Assembly: GCA_045106765.1 (NCBI GenBank)
Contig: JBGCFD010000190.1
Location: forward strand, 62,001-126,000
Origin: CAJQQY01 sp045106765
Lineage (GTDB): Bacteria; Bacteroidota; Bacteroidia; Chitinophagales; Saprospiraceae
Direction of reading: 5' to 3'
Length of the DNA stretch: 64,000 nucleotides
A model generated the notes under the pieces. That model was not told the origin of the DNA, searched no databases, and was given only the letters and a program-made list of their open reading frames with translations. Positions 1 through 9,800 of this stretch are shown here, one piece after another (the stretch's first letter is position 1; every line of letters starts with the position of its first letter). Both the position numbers and the translations under genes were made by a program.

Positions 1-150
1 AAATTCTACAAGGTTTTTTTTAAATCCCGTTACAAAACTATCGAGTACTCTAACTATTCCGACTCTCTCATCTTTTAGGAGTGCTTCCACTATATTAGAA
101 CCGATAAATCCTGCTCCTCCTGTTACTAAAATATTTTGTTTGGTTTCCAA
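1..150 (-). CDS. NAD-dependent nucleotide-sugar epimerase (TviC/WbpP-like), N-terminal fragment
   Basis: Only the first 50 codons are in the window; the rest lies to the left. The protein begins METKQNILVTGGAGFIGSN, the Rossmann GxxGxxG motif of extended short-chain dehydrogenases such as UDP-GlcNAc(A) 4-epimerases. The start appears to be TTG at 150-148, because no ATG lies upstream in frame close to the motif. It is the last visible gene of the operon and follows the TviB-like dehydrogenase by 24 bp. The same tviB-tviC pairing makes UDP-GalNAcA in Vi antigen and Pseudomonas O-antigen loci. The family is clear; the substrate is inferred from the neighbour. Confidence 0.8.
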   Translation of the reverse strand, partial: METKQNILVTGGAGFIGSNIVEALLKDERVGIVRVLDSFVTGFKKNLVEF

Positions 151-174
151 GGTGTTATCTTTTATAGTTAAAAA

Positions 175-1482
175 TTAAAGTCTAGCGTCAACCATTCCTT
201 TTTCAAAAAATCCTTTTACGTCATAAAGTACTGAATCTACTTCTTGCAAAGAATTGATCTCAATATTCTTAAATTCATTATGTGCAACCGTCAAAACAAT
301 TGCATCATATTTTTTAGTTGGCAAATCATTTACTACTTCAATTCCATATTCATGACTCACTTCCTCTTTGGATGCCCAAGGATCATAAATATCTACATTA
401 GTATTATAAGTCAACAATTCATTGTAAACATCAATTGCTTTTGTATTTCTAATATCTGGACAATTTTCCTTAAAAGTAATTCCTAGCATTAAAACATTCG
501 AGTTTTTAACTTTAATGTCTTTTTTGACCATTAATTTCACAATTTCACCTGCCACATATTTTCCCATCGTATCATTCAATCTTCGTCCTGCCAGAATAAT
601 TTCTGGATGGTAACCTACCTCCTGTGCTTTTTGCGCTAAATAATATGGATCTACACCTATACAATGTCCACCAACTAGTCCCGGACGGAAAGGTAAAAAA
701 TTCCATTTTGTTCCTGCTGCTTCAAGGACTTCATGAGTATCAATTCCAAGGAGATTAAAAATTTTCGACAATTCGTTGACGAACGCAATATTAATATCTC
801 GTTGACTATTTTCAATCACTTTGGCAGCCTCTGCAACTTTTAAAGAACTTGCTTTAAATGTTCCTGCAGTAATAACTGATTTATAAATTTGGTCCACTAC
901 CTCTGCGATTTCAGGAGTAGATCCTGAGGTTACTTTTAAAATTTTTGTAACCGTATGTTTTTTATCTCCTGGATTAATTCGTTCAGGACTGTATCCACAA
1001 AAGAAATCTTTATTAAATTTTAATCCCGATATTTTTTCCAAAACAGGAACACATTCATCTTCTGTTACACCTGGATAAACTGTTGATTCATAAATTACAA
1101 TATCTCCTTGTTTCAAAACTGCTCCAACCGTTTCACTCGCTTTATATAAAGGTGTCAAAATTGGTCGATGATGTTTATCTGTTGGTGTTGGAACGGTTAC
1201 AATAAAAACATTACAGTCATTTAATGCAGAATTATCCGTCGTAATTTGAAGACCAGTTTTAGTCATTACTGAAGCAGCATCTTCCGTTTGAATAACAGAT
1301 TTTAATAAATCGTCTTCTACTTCAAGCGTACTATCTTTTCCACTATTTAATTCATCTACTCGCGCTTGGTTTATGTCAAAACCTACCGTTGGATATTGTT
1401 TTCCAAACTCGACAGCAAGTGGAAGTCCCACATAACCCAAGCCGATAATTGCAATTTTTTTATCTTTAATTAAATCGTTCAT
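175..1482 (-). CDS. tviB: UDP-N-acetylglucosamine 6-dehydrogenase, TviB/WbpO family
   Basis: This 435-residue nucleotide-sugar dehydrogenase oxidises C6 of a UDP-HexNAc with two NAD+. Visible are the N-terminal NAD-binding motif IGLGYVGLPLA (about residues 13-23), the hallmark VPTP and YESTVYPGVTEDE segments, a central KVAEAAKVIEN helix, and the catalytic-cysteine region GGHCIGVDPYY around residue 270. Length and segment order match TviB/WbpO rather than the shorter UDP-glucose dehydrogenases. It lies 35 bp after cysN and 24 bp before a TviC-like epimerase. UDP-GlcNAcA made here would also be the substrate of the WbpB homologue at 41 kb. Whether GlcNAc or GalNAc is used cannot be read from the sequence. 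Confidence 0.9.
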   Translation of the reverse strand: MNDLIKDKKIAIIGLGYVGLPLAVEFGKQYPTVGFDINQARVDELNSGKDSTLEVEDDLLKSVIQTEDAASVMTKTGLQITTDNSALNDCNVFIVTVPTPTDKHHRPILTPLYKASETVGAVLKQGDIVIYESTVYPGVTEDECVPVLEKISGLKFNKDFFCGYSPERINPGDKKHTVTKILKVTSGSTPEIAEVVDQIYKSVITAGTFKASSLKVAEAAKVIENSQRDINIAFVNELSKIFNLLGIDTHEVLEAAGTKWNFLPFRPGLVGGHCIGVDPYYLAQKAQEVGYHPEIILAGRRLNDTMGKYVAGEIVKLMVKKDIKVKNSNVLMLGITFKENCPDIRNTKAIDVYNELLTYNTNVDIYDPWASKEEVSHEYGIEVVNDLPTKKYDAIVLTVAHNEFKNIEINSLQEVDSVLYDVKGFFEKGMVDARL

Positions 1483-1517
1483 GAATTTTTTAATTTTAAA
1501 TCAGTTTTACTTAGTTT

Positions 1518-2774
1518 TTAAATAATCATTCCTGCACCTACCGTTTCATTCGTTCCTTCATCCACAAAAATCACACTTCCCGTATTTCTATTTTTTCGAT
1601 AAGCATCTATAAATAATGGTTTTGTAGTTCTAATCACTACTCTTCCTATATCATTCATCTGAATGGTTCGATCTTCCAATTCTCGATGTAAGGTGTTAAT
1701 ATTTAATTTGTATCGCACCTCTTTAATAATACACCTTGCTTCTTGCGAAGTGTGAAGAATCGTATATTTTCCTCGTTCCTTCAATGGTTTTTCATTAAAC
1801 CAACACATCATAACTTCTATATCTTGTGAAATATCTGGAACATTATTCTCTCGAACTAACATATTCCCTCGACTTACATCGATATCATCATCTAATAAAA
1901 TAGTAACAGACTGTGGTGGAAATGCTTCTTGCAATTCTCCATCAATTGTATCTATTTTTTTTATGGTAGAAGTAAAACCTGAAGGCAATACCGTTATTTT
2001 ATCTCCTTTTTTCAAAATACCTCCTGCAACTCTTCCCGCATAACCTCGGTAGTCATGAAATTCATCCTGATATGGACGAATAACAAATTGAACTGGAAAT
2101 CGAGTATCAATTAAATTGTGGTCACTTGCAATGTGTACATTTTCCAAATAATACATCAAAGTTGATCCTTCGTACCAAATAGTTTTCTCAGAACGATTGA
2201 CTACATTGTCTCCATTTAATGCGGAGATTGGAATAAAATGGACATCTTTGACATCAAGTTTAGATGCGAATTTCTCAAAATCATCTTTGATTTTTTCATA
2301 AATTTCTTCCTTATAATCAACCAAATCCATTTTATTAATACAAACTACTAAATGGGGAATTTGTAATAATGAGGCAATAATTGCATGGCGACGTGTTTGT
2401 TCAACTACTCCATTTCTAGCATCAATTAAAACTAAAGCAACATTCGCAGTCGATGCACCTGTAACCATATTTCGAGTGTACTGAATATGTCCAGGTGTAT
2501 CAGCAATAATAAATTTCCGTTTTGGAGTCGAAAAATATCGGTAAGCTACGTCAATGGTGATTCCTTGCTCTCGCTCAGACTTTAAACCATCTGTTAACAA
2601 AGCTAGGTTTACTTCTGTTTCTCCTCGGCGTAAACTAGTCGCCTCGATTGCTTCCATTTGATCTTGAAAAATAGATTTACTATCATAAAGTAATCGGCCG
2701 ATTAACGTACTTTTTCCATCATCGACACTTCCTGCAGTTGTAAATCTTAATATTTCTGTTGGCTTCAATTTCAT
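1518..2774 (-). CDS. cysN: Sulfate adenylyltransferase large (GTPase) subunit
   Basis: CysN is the regulatory GTPase of ATP sulfurylase; it couples GTP hydrolysis to APS formation with CysD. The 418-residue protein has an EF-Tu-like G domain with P-loop GSVDDGKST (residues 15-23), a DTPGH switch motif near 92-96 and NKMD near 146, then two beta-barrel domains. It lacks the C-terminal APS-kinase fusion found in NodQ-type proteins, consistent with a separate cysC gene upstream. Its ATG follows the cysD stop directly, so the two are probably translationally coupled. Confidence 0.96.
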   Translation of the reverse strand: MKLKPTEILRFTTAGSVDDGKSTLIGRLLYDSKSIFQDQMEAIEATSLRRGETEVNLALLTDGLKSEREQGITIDVAYRYFSTPKRKFIIADTPGHIQYTRNMVTGASTANVALVLIDARNGVVEQTRRHAIIASLLQIPHLVVCINKMDLVDYKEEIYEKIKDDFEKFASKLDVKDVHFIPISALNGDNVVNRSEKTIWYEGSTLMYYLENVHIASDHNLIDTRFPVQFVIRPYQDEFHDYRGYAGRVAGGILKKGDKITVLPSGFTSTIKKIDTIDGELQEAFPPQSVTILLDDDIDVSRGNMLVRENNVPDISQDIEVMMCWFNEKPLKERGKYTILHTSQEARCIIKEVRYKLNINTLHRELEDRTIQMNDIGRVVIRTTKPLFIDAYRKNRNTGSVIFVDEGTNETVGAGMII

Positions 2775-3677
2775 TTAAAAATATCCATTTTTCTTTCGAT
2801 CTTCCATTGAAGTTTCAGATCGTTTGTCATCTGTTCTGCCACCTCGTTCAGTCATTCTAGTAGTTGCTACTTCTTCTATAATTTCATCAATTGTACTTGC
2901 CTTCGATTCCCAAACTCCTGTGCAAGTCATATCTCCAATCGTTCGACAACGCACATTCATTTCTTTCACTTCTTCAGTTGATCTTTTTTCAATGTAATCG
3001 CAATCAGCTAGAAGTGTTCCTTCTCTTGCGAATACTTTTCTTTTATGAGAAAAATAAAGAGACGGTAATTCCACTTTCTCCATTGCCAAATATTGCCATA
3101 CATCTAACTCTGTCCAATTACTGATCGGGAAAACTCGAAAGTGTTCGCCATAGTGTTTTTTACTATTAAATAAATTCCACAATTCTGGTCGTTGGTTTTT
3201 TGGATCCCATTGTCCAAATTCATCTCTATGGGAAAAAAACCTTTCTTTCGCTCTTGCTTTTTCTTCATCTCTTCGAGCACCACCAAGCGCTGCATCGTAT
3301 TTTCCTTTTTCCAAAGCATCTAATAAAGCGGAGGTTTGCAAACCATTTCGACTTGCGTTGAATCCTTTTTCCTCATGAACTATTCCTTGATCGATTTGAT
3401 CTTGAACGGAAGCGACAATTAATCTTGCGCCTAATTTTTCCACCAAAGCATCTCGATATTTCAGGGTTTCTGGAAAATTATGCCCGGTGTCCACATGTAA
3501 TAATGGAAAAGGAATTCGTGCTGGATAAAATGCCTTTTGTGCCAAATGAACCATCAGTATAGAATCCTTCCCTCCTGAAAACATCAGAACTGGATTCTCA
3601 AATTGCGCTGCAACCTCTCTTAATATAAAGATAGATTCCGACTCTAATTCTCGTAAATGATTTAATTGATAATTCAT
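2775..3677 (-). CDS. cysD: Sulfate adenylyltransferase small subunit
   Basis: CysD is the catalytic adenylyl-transferring subunit of ATP sulfurylase (sulfate + ATP to APS). The 300-residue protein has the PP-loop motif SGGKDS near residues 34-39, the GGARRDEEKARAKER segment, and the C-terminal ERGGRTDDK that is diagnostic of CysD. It sits between cysC (53 bp upstream) and cysN (no gap). No APS/PAPS reductase or sulfite reductase is nearby, so APS is probably used for sulfation of a glycan rather than cysteine synthesis; that is inference from context. Confidence 0.96.
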   Translation of the reverse strand: MNYQLNHLRELESESIFILREVAAQFENPVLMFSGGKDSILMVHLAQKAFYPARIPFPLLHVDTGHNFPETLKYRDALVEKLGARLIVASVQDQIDQGIVHEEKGFNASRNGLQTSALLDALEKGKYDAALGGARRDEEKARAKERFFSHRDEFGQWDPKNQRPELWNLFNSKKHYGEHFRVFPISNWTELDVWQYLAMEKVELPSLYFSHKRKVFAREGTLLADCDYIEKRSTEEVKEMNVRCRTIGDMTCTGVWESKASTIDEIIEEVATTRMTERGGRTDDKRSETSMEDRKKNGYF

Positions 3678-3730
3678 TAGACGTTATTTGTTGAACGTTC
3701 GACTTTTTACGGTCGCTTATAAAACTTTAC

Positions 3731-4327
3731 TTAAAAGTTAATTTTTGGTAAAATATATTGGTAAACTAAATCAACTGATTCTTCAATCGTCTGTTGATTT
3801 GTTAAAATTTCTAGTGTAGGTTTTCTCGGTTTTTCATAAGGAGAATCTATTCCTGTAAAACCTTTAATTTCTCCTTTTCTAGCTTTTTTATACAAACCTT
3901 TTACATCTCTCTTTTCACAAATTTCTAAAGGAGTATTTACAAAAAATTCTAAAAAATCAGCCTCGCCAATTATTGTTTTAGCACTTTCTCTAATCGCACT
4001 AGTTGGGCTAACAAAAGAACAAATAGTTATTACCCCACTATTCAAATATAGTTTCGCTATTTCAGCAATTCTTCTAATGTTCTCTGTTCGATCTTCAAGA
4101 CTAAAACCTAAGTTATTATTGATCCCTGTACGAATATTATCTCCATCCAATACTTGTGCAAAAAATCCATTTTTAAATAATTTTCTTTCCAAACCTTCTC
4201 CAATGGTACTTTTCCCTGAGCCTGACAATCCAGTAAACCACAGTACTTTACTTTTTTGATTTAAAAACTTTTCACGTTCTTTTCGTTGCAAAAGATTGTT
4301 AAAAATAGGATGTAGATTATCTGCCAT
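3731..4327 (-). CDS. cysC: Adenylylsulfate (APS) kinase
   Basis: CysC phosphorylates APS to PAPS, the sulfuryl donor for sulfotransferases. The 198-residue protein has the P-loop GLSGSGKST (about 33-41), DGDNIR with LGFSLEDRTENIRR (the APS-binding region), and FVNTPLEICEKRDVKGLY, followed by the GIDSPYE lid. All motifs are intact and the length is typical. It is the first of three sulfate-activation genes, set about 200 bp downstream of the UpxY-type antiterminator gene. With CysDN it forms a complete route from sulfate to PAPS inside a polysaccharide operon. No sulfotransferase gene is visible in the window. Confidence 0.96.
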   Translation of the reverse strand: MADNLHPIFNNLLQRKEREKFLNQKSKVLWFTGLSGSGKSTIGEGLERKLFKNGFFAQVLDGDNIRTGINNNLGFSLEDRTENIRRIAEIAKLYLNSGVITICSFVSPTSAIRESAKTIIGEADFLEFFVNTPLEICEKRDVKGLYKKARKGEIKGFTGIDSPYEKPRKPTLEILTNQQTIEESVDLVYQYILPKINF

Positions 4328-4346
4328 TTTCAGTTTGCCGTTTTTC

Positions 4347-4428
4347 AGTTGGCAGTATACAATTTGTCGGAGTTAACCGAAGGCTGCCAACTACACGGGG
4401 CTTCGCCGTTAATAAGTCCCAAGACTTA
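4347..4428 (-). promoter_or_regulatory. Structured leader between the upxY-type gene and cysC
   Basis: Three adjoining inverted repeats lie in the 201-bp gap: AGTTGGCAG (4347-4355) with CTGCCAACT (4384-4392), enclosing TCGG/CCGA; ACGG/CCGT at about 4395-4409; and TAAGTC-CCAA-GACTTA (4413-4428). No long T-tract follows on the minus strand. Such a leader immediately after an antiterminator gene could be a pausing or attenuation region. Function is inferred. Confidence 0.4.
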
Positions 4429-4528
4429 ATTTCCAATAAAAATATGTACTTAAAAAATTGATATATATAATGTTATTCTTAGATGATATTTATATTCTAA
4501 ATCGTCCTATAAATTTCATCAAGAAGAT

Positions 4529-5131
4529 TTAATTTAAAACTTTTGTTACAGCGCATTTTAATCTTTTCAAATAAGAAGATGGTAATTCTATTTTTAAAGT
4601 ATACCCTAAATGAGATAATTCGATTAACACTTTATTTTTACCTTGAACATCAATGAGTTCTCCTTTCATTCCAGAAAGATTTCCAGCAATAATTTCTACC
4701 TCGTCTCCTGATTGATAAAACCCTTCTTCTGCTTCTATCAAGGCTTCGCTTCCAATAATTCGTTTAATCATTTGAATTTCTTCTTGCGGAATAGAAATAA
4801 GATTTTGGGAAAATCGAATAAATTTAGTTACTCCTTCGACTGATAGAACGGGGACATAATTTGCTTTAGTAATTTTCACAAAAACATAACAATTAAAGAG
4901 AGGCAATTCTACCCATCTTTTTTTACGTCCATATTGTCTAAGAATTTTTTGAAGAGGAAGGAAAACTTCTATACCTTTTCGAGTCAATTCATCATATACC
5001 ACTTTTTCACGTTTATACCGAGTGTATACCGCGAACCACCGAGTTTCGGTTTCGTGTAGGTGATTTTCAGGATTTGAAGTAGTATTCATTAGTGCTAATC
5101 GGTTGCTTCGTTTTGTTATGCTCTTGACCAC
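4529..5131 (-). CDS. UpxY-family transcription antiterminator (NusG/RfaH-like)
   Basis: The 200-residue protein belongs to the NusG N-terminal (NGN) family: RWFAVYTRYKREK near residue 31, LPLFNCYVFVK in the middle, then a KOW-like C-terminal domain (GDEVEIIAGNLSGMKGELID). In Bacteroides, UpxY proteins bind RNA polymerase and prevent premature termination in the capsule operon that encodes them. Here it is inside a polysaccharide operon, between wzz and cysC. The ATG at 5131 overlaps the previous gene by 16 bp; a second in-frame ATG at 5089 would avoid the overlap and remove 14 poorly conserved residues. Family assignment is strong; exact start is uncertain. Confidence 0.88.
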   Translation of the reverse strand: MVKSITKRSNRLALMNTTSNPENHLHETETRWFAVYTRYKREKVVYDELTRKGIEVFLPLQKILRQYGRKKRWVELPLFNCYVFVKITKANYVPVLSVEGVTKFIRFSQNLISIPQEEIQMIKRIIGSEALIEAEEGFYQSGDEVEIIAGNLSGMKGELIDVQGKNKVLIELSHLGYTLKIELPSSYLKRLKCAVTKVLN

Positions 5132-5649
5132 AATAGAAGTGGTTCTGGTTTGAATGTATTTAATTCAATTTTTTCAAATTCCGTTTTTTGATAAATTAAG
5201 TATCTTACTTTACGCTTAATCAGTCCTTCCACTTTTTCTATTAAATTGATCAAATAAGTCTTATCAATGTCTCCAATAAAAATCAAATCAATAACTTGAC
5301 TGTCAAGTCCTTTAGAAAATTCTCCAACCAAATAAACTTTATCTACGTCACCTAATCGTTCCACTACATTTTCAACGATCTTATCTAACCCAATATGCTT
5401 GAGTAGAATATTATGAATTTCATTAAATAAAGGATGTTGAACATTAGCCTGGAAGATTTTCTTATTGCCTTGAAGAGAGGAGGAAAGCATTCCTGCCTTT
5501 TCCAATTTGTTGAGTTCGAGACGAATGCCATTAGATGAATCACCAAACTCACTTTGCAAACTCCGCAAATAAGCGGTTGTATTACTATTGAGAAAAAACT
5601 TTAACAAAAGTTTTATTCGGGTTTTTGAGGATATTAGAGTGCCAATCAT
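5116..5649 (-). CDS. Winged-helix regulator with nucleotidyltransferase-like domain
   Basis: The N-terminal part (MIGTLISSKTRIKLLLKFF, then a helix-turn-helix with SNGIRLELNKLEKAGML) is an ArsR-like winged helix. The C-terminal half (VYLVGEFSKGLDSQVIDLIF) resembles the MNT nucleotidyltransferase fold, but the usual GS...DhDh signature is degraded, so catalysis is doubtful. Similar proteins occur next to UpxY genes in Bacteroidota capsule loci. The start at 5649 fits the family; an upstream in-frame ATG at 5679 would add ten residues. It lies 43 bp after wzz and overlaps the upxY-type gene by 16 bp if that gene starts at 5131. A role in operon control is inferred. Confidence 0.7.
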   Translation of the reverse strand: MIGTLISSKTRIKLLLKFFLNSNTTAYLRSLQSEFGDSSNGIRLELNKLEKAGMLSSSLQGNKKIFQANVQHPLFNEIHNILLKHIGLDKIVENVVERLGDVDKVYLVGEFSKGLDSQVIDLIFIGDIDKTYLINLIEKVEGLIKRKVRYLIYQKTEFEKIELNTFKPEPLLLWSRA

Positions 5650-5722
5650 AATTATATATTGAGTAACAAAATTACTCAATATGTTTTATATATAATAATA
5701 ATTCTATCTATTAAAAATAAAT

Positions 5723-6805
5723 TTATTCCTCTTGCATCGCATCTCTTACTATTTTCCTTCCTATAAAAAAGGTTACTGCTATAAATCCACCTAAAATTCC
5801 TCCAATGATTGCACTAATTATATAATTAATAAAGCCTTTGCTTGGGCCAAGCGGCGGGATCGGTGTGTCAATAGTTTGTATAAATGGGGTTCTTGATTTT
5901 AACGAAAAATCAGCAATTTCTTGGTTTTTAAGAGCCTCTCCATAAACTAAGGTCATGATTTGCACTTGTCTTTGAAGTTTAATTTCTTCTGCTTCATATT
6001 GTCGAAGTGTCAAATTTCTTCGAGTATCTTTCATTTTTAGTAATCGATATTGAGCAGAATTCATGGCATCTCTTAATGAGTCAACTTTTGTTTTTGTTAT
6101 TTCGTAGGTTTGTTTTTGTTTTTCAATGGTTTTATCAATATAAAATTGACCTAATTTATCAAAAAGACATTTTACAAACTTGATTGATAATTCTTCCGTA
6201 GCCCCACTAAATTTTATATTCATAATTCCAGTCTCCTCATTAATAGAACTAGACATTAGTCCTTTAATACCCGCCTTAGAGTTACCAATTATTCTTCCAT
6301 ATATTTTTTTTAAAACCACATTTTCTATTCTACTAAACTCATCAAAATTATCATTGGTAAATTTAAAGTTTTTCAAATCTGAAGGATCTTCTTCTAGATC
6401 TTTATAATACTGATATACTGTAAGAAAATGATTTGCGAAAAAGTCTTCTTTACCATTAAGTGTTTCCTTTTTGAACAATGCTTGTTGAATGATATTTCTT
6501 GATTTTAGGAGTGTATGCATTTTATCAAGATTATGTTCACTTCCTGCCCCACCTAATCCGAATGAAGCAGCGAGTCCTCCTAATGCTCCCAATCCACCTC
6601 CATCATCTTCGTTAACCATAAAGGTTAAAGTAGCTGGAAAAGTAATTGGTGCCTTATGTGTCTTATATACATATAACAAAATAAAAGGAATTGTGCACAA
6701 GATAATCCAATACCAATTTTTTAGTACTTCAAAAAAATATTCTTGTAGCATTAAAACTAAGTCCTTCAATTTTATTTCGTCACTAGCATTATTATTATTT
6801 TCCAT
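5723..6805 (-). CDS. Wzz-type polysaccharide co-polymerase / chain-length determinant
   Basis: The 360-residue inner-membrane protein has the Wzz topology: a transmembrane helix near residues 34-52 (WYWIILCTIPFILLYVY), a periplasmic region with coiled coil (KQTYEITKTKVDSLRDAMNS onward), and a second transmembrane helix near 325-350 preceded by the Pro-rich TPIPPLGPSK motif. There is no fused cytoplasmic tyrosine kinase, unlike Wzc. It is 4 bp downstream of the Wza-like gene, so the two should work together in chain-length control and export of the polymer. Glycine-rich residues near 70-90 (GGGLGALGGLAASFGLGG) are a common family feature. Confidence 0.9.
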   Translation of the reverse strand: MENNNNASDEIKLKDLVLMLQEYFFEVLKNWYWIILCTIPFILLYVYKTHKAPITFPATLTFMVNEDDGGGLGALGGLAASFGLGGAGSEHNLDKMHTLLKSRNIIQQALFKKETLNGKEDFFANHFLTVYQYYKDLEEDPSDLKNFKFTNDNFDEFSRIENVVLKKIYGRIIGNSKAGIKGLMSSSINEETGIMNIKFSGATEELSIKFVKCLFDKLGQFYIDKTIEKQKQTYEITKTKVDSLRDAMNSAQYRLLKMKDTRRNLTLRQYEAEEIKLQRQVQIMTLVYGEALKNQEIADFSLKSRTPFIQTIDTPIPPLGPSKGFINYIISAIIGGILGGFIAVTFFIGRKIVRDAMQEE

Positions 6806-6809
6806 AGTA

Positions 6810-9800
6810 CTAATTCACTCTTTCAATTAATAAAACTAATGATAAGATAGCCGTTGCCTGCGCCAAGGAATCAGCTAACACTTCCCCCCAATCAATTTTC
6901 TTCCTTTCTCTGTCTCCTTCTTTTTTGGGTGGTTTAGAAGGTTTAACTCCTACTTTTACAATAGCACCTTCTACTACTTTAGGGTACACTTTGAACAATA
7001 AAAAATTCTTCGTTCGCTTAATTTCACCATTTGGGTATTCTACTGTAATTAATCTATTTCTTCCATTCTCTCCAACGCCAGCTGCGTACTCATCTACATA
7101 CCATTTTGCTCTTTTTCTCTTATGGTAAGCTACATTTATCTTACCTGATCGAGCTATATTATTAGGATATAATTCTACTGCTCTGGTTGCACCTGTGATA
7201 GCTACCAAATCTTTTTGTTTGGGGATCGTAATTAGGTCGCCTTGTTTCAGAATAAAATTATGAATGTTTTTATCATTTTTTAAAGATTTATCTAATCTTA
7301 AAACGACGAAACCTGTTCCCTCATCTTGTCTATATAAAGTCGCTCCAGCAGGAAAAGATTCTTTAGTTAATCCACCAGCTCTTTTAATTAAATTGGTCAA
7401 TTTTTCATTATCATCAATGAGTGCATATGCTCCAGGATATTTTACTTCTCCTTCAATAGTTACAAATTTTTGCAATTCAAATTCAGGAACCATTCGAACA
7501 ATAATTTGATCGAATGGCTCTAGCTTAAATCCTTGTTGAGAAGACATCTCAAGATTTTCATCTACTTCGACTGTTGCTACAATAGATCTTGTCGTTTCAT
7601 TTTTATTGAGAACCATTCTAAAAATATCAATTCGATTTGTACTTGCTGTTAATTTTAATCCCCCTGAAAGAGTCAAGACATCCTTTAAAGTCAAACTAGG
7701 ATGATACTGATATTCTCCTGGATTTCGAACTGCCCCACCTACTTTTACAGAGAAATCATCTATGTAGGTAAGTTTTGAAAGAATTTGGATTTGATCTCGA
7801 GGCTCCAGAATTAGATTATCCGGTGAGGTAGGATTCTCCATTGCATTTTTTATATCAATTCTGATATACTCTTTCTCTTTAAGATTCTCAGGATTGGTTC
7901 TATATATATATGCAAAATCTGTTGCATCTGGTCTTAATCCACCTGATAGAATAACTAAATCTTCTACTTTTAATTTTTCAGAAGAATCATAGTTATATTC
8001 TGACGGTTTCCGAACAGCTCCAGATATTGAAATTTTAAATTCGTCTTTATAGGTGAAAATTGAAAATACCTCAACTCTATCATTAGGTTTTAAAACAAGG
8101 TTATCTCCTGAATCAGGATTTTCTAAAGCATTTTTTACATCAATTTTTACATATTCATTCTCCTGACTACCTGCTAATTCTTTTCGATAAACATATGCAA
8201 AACTAGTCGCATCTTCTTTTAGTCCCCCTGCCAATGTTACGAGATCATTTATCTTTAAATCATCGCCAACATTATACTTGTATTTTGATGGTCTCCGAAC
8301 AGCTCCAGATATAGCTATTTCGTATTGATCCGTATAATTATTCTTTGATAAAATGACTAGTTTATCTTTTGGTTGAAGTACTACGTTTTCTATAGACTGA
8401 ACATTAGTAACTGCATTTTCGATATTGATTTTGTCATATTTTAAAATGCCATCTTCTGATGTTCGAAGCAAATAAGCAACATCAGTTCTTGACCCTTCTG
8501 ATAATACTCCTTTTCCAATCAATTTTGAAATAGTCATTCCTGCTTCCAATTCATATCTACCTGGTAAATCGACTGAACCCGTAATTTCAACAAAGTTTTT
8601 ATATGGTTTAGGTATCAATCCTATGATTACAGCATCGCCTCCATTTAAACTAAAATCACGAGATGAATTAATTAATTCACCATAATTAACATCAATAATC
8701 TTTTCTGAATCATCAATAAATCTTTTCACTTGGAAATTCCCTCGATAAGCATTCGGCATTAATCCTCCAGCATATTTAATTAAATCTTTTAATTGTTCTT
8801 TTGGCTTCAATTCATATTTGAATGGTCGCCGAACTGCCCCTTGAACAGAAATTAATTTTTCTGCCACTCCAACATGAATGATATCATTATCTTGTAAAAA
8901 ATAATCTTTGGTAATAGTTGGATCCAACAAATATTCATAGATATCCATCTCCTTATTTTTCCCTCCTGGACGAATAATTTTAATATTTCTAACACTACCA
9001 ATATCAGATGGTCCACCTGCTGCTGCCAATGCATTGAAAGCTGTATTCACCGCAGGCATGGTGAAACTTCCTGAGTTCATTACTTCTCCAACAATGTGTA
9101 CGGTAATTGGACGAGGGTAGGTGACCGTCACCTCAAATTGATCTCTTCCAAAACGATAAAAATTAGAAAATCGACTGCGAAGCAATTCTTTAGCTTTTCC
9201 TAAAGTGATTCCCTTAAGATTAATTCGAGACATCCCCTGAGGTTTGATATAGCCGTCCTTACTTATTTCTGCGATGATGTCTAATTCTGAAATTCCCCAG
9301 ATAGAAATTCCTATTTTATCGCCAGCGCCTAAAACATAGGTGTTAGGGGCTTGAATACTTCCACCTTCAACAAATGACATGATGTCTTTATTTCGAAAAA
9401 TGTGTTGCCCATAAATAGTAGAAGGAGGGAGATTTTCAACTGGAATTTCTTTAATTCCTTCGGCTAGGACTTCTTCTACGTTAGACCCCTCTAAAGCTCC
9501 TTCTGAGATTTCATTTACCGTTGTAGCTGCTTCTTTCTCTTCTTCTGAAACTGTTTCCTCTACATTTGGGGCATTATCAATAGGAACAATCGCTGGTGTG
9601 GTTCCTGTCTCTCCACTTCCTGAAGTTATTGTGTCCCCTGAAGTCATCGTATTTCCTTTAGCTTTTTCCTCGGCTTCTATTTCCTCTACTGCTCTTTGTA
9701 GTTTCAATAATTCTTGAGGATTATTCAAATCTATTTTATCTATATCAATTCCTCTTTCCAGTAATTTAGCTCTAAAATCTTCCTCACTCATGCCTAATTT

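Noticed and set aside
3731..4327. Interpretation of cysC-D-N as a standard cysteine assimilation operon
   Set aside because: No PAPS/APS reductase, sulfite reductase or sulfate transporter genes are nearby, while both flanks are polysaccharide genes; kept open only as the refuting case of the sulfation idea.
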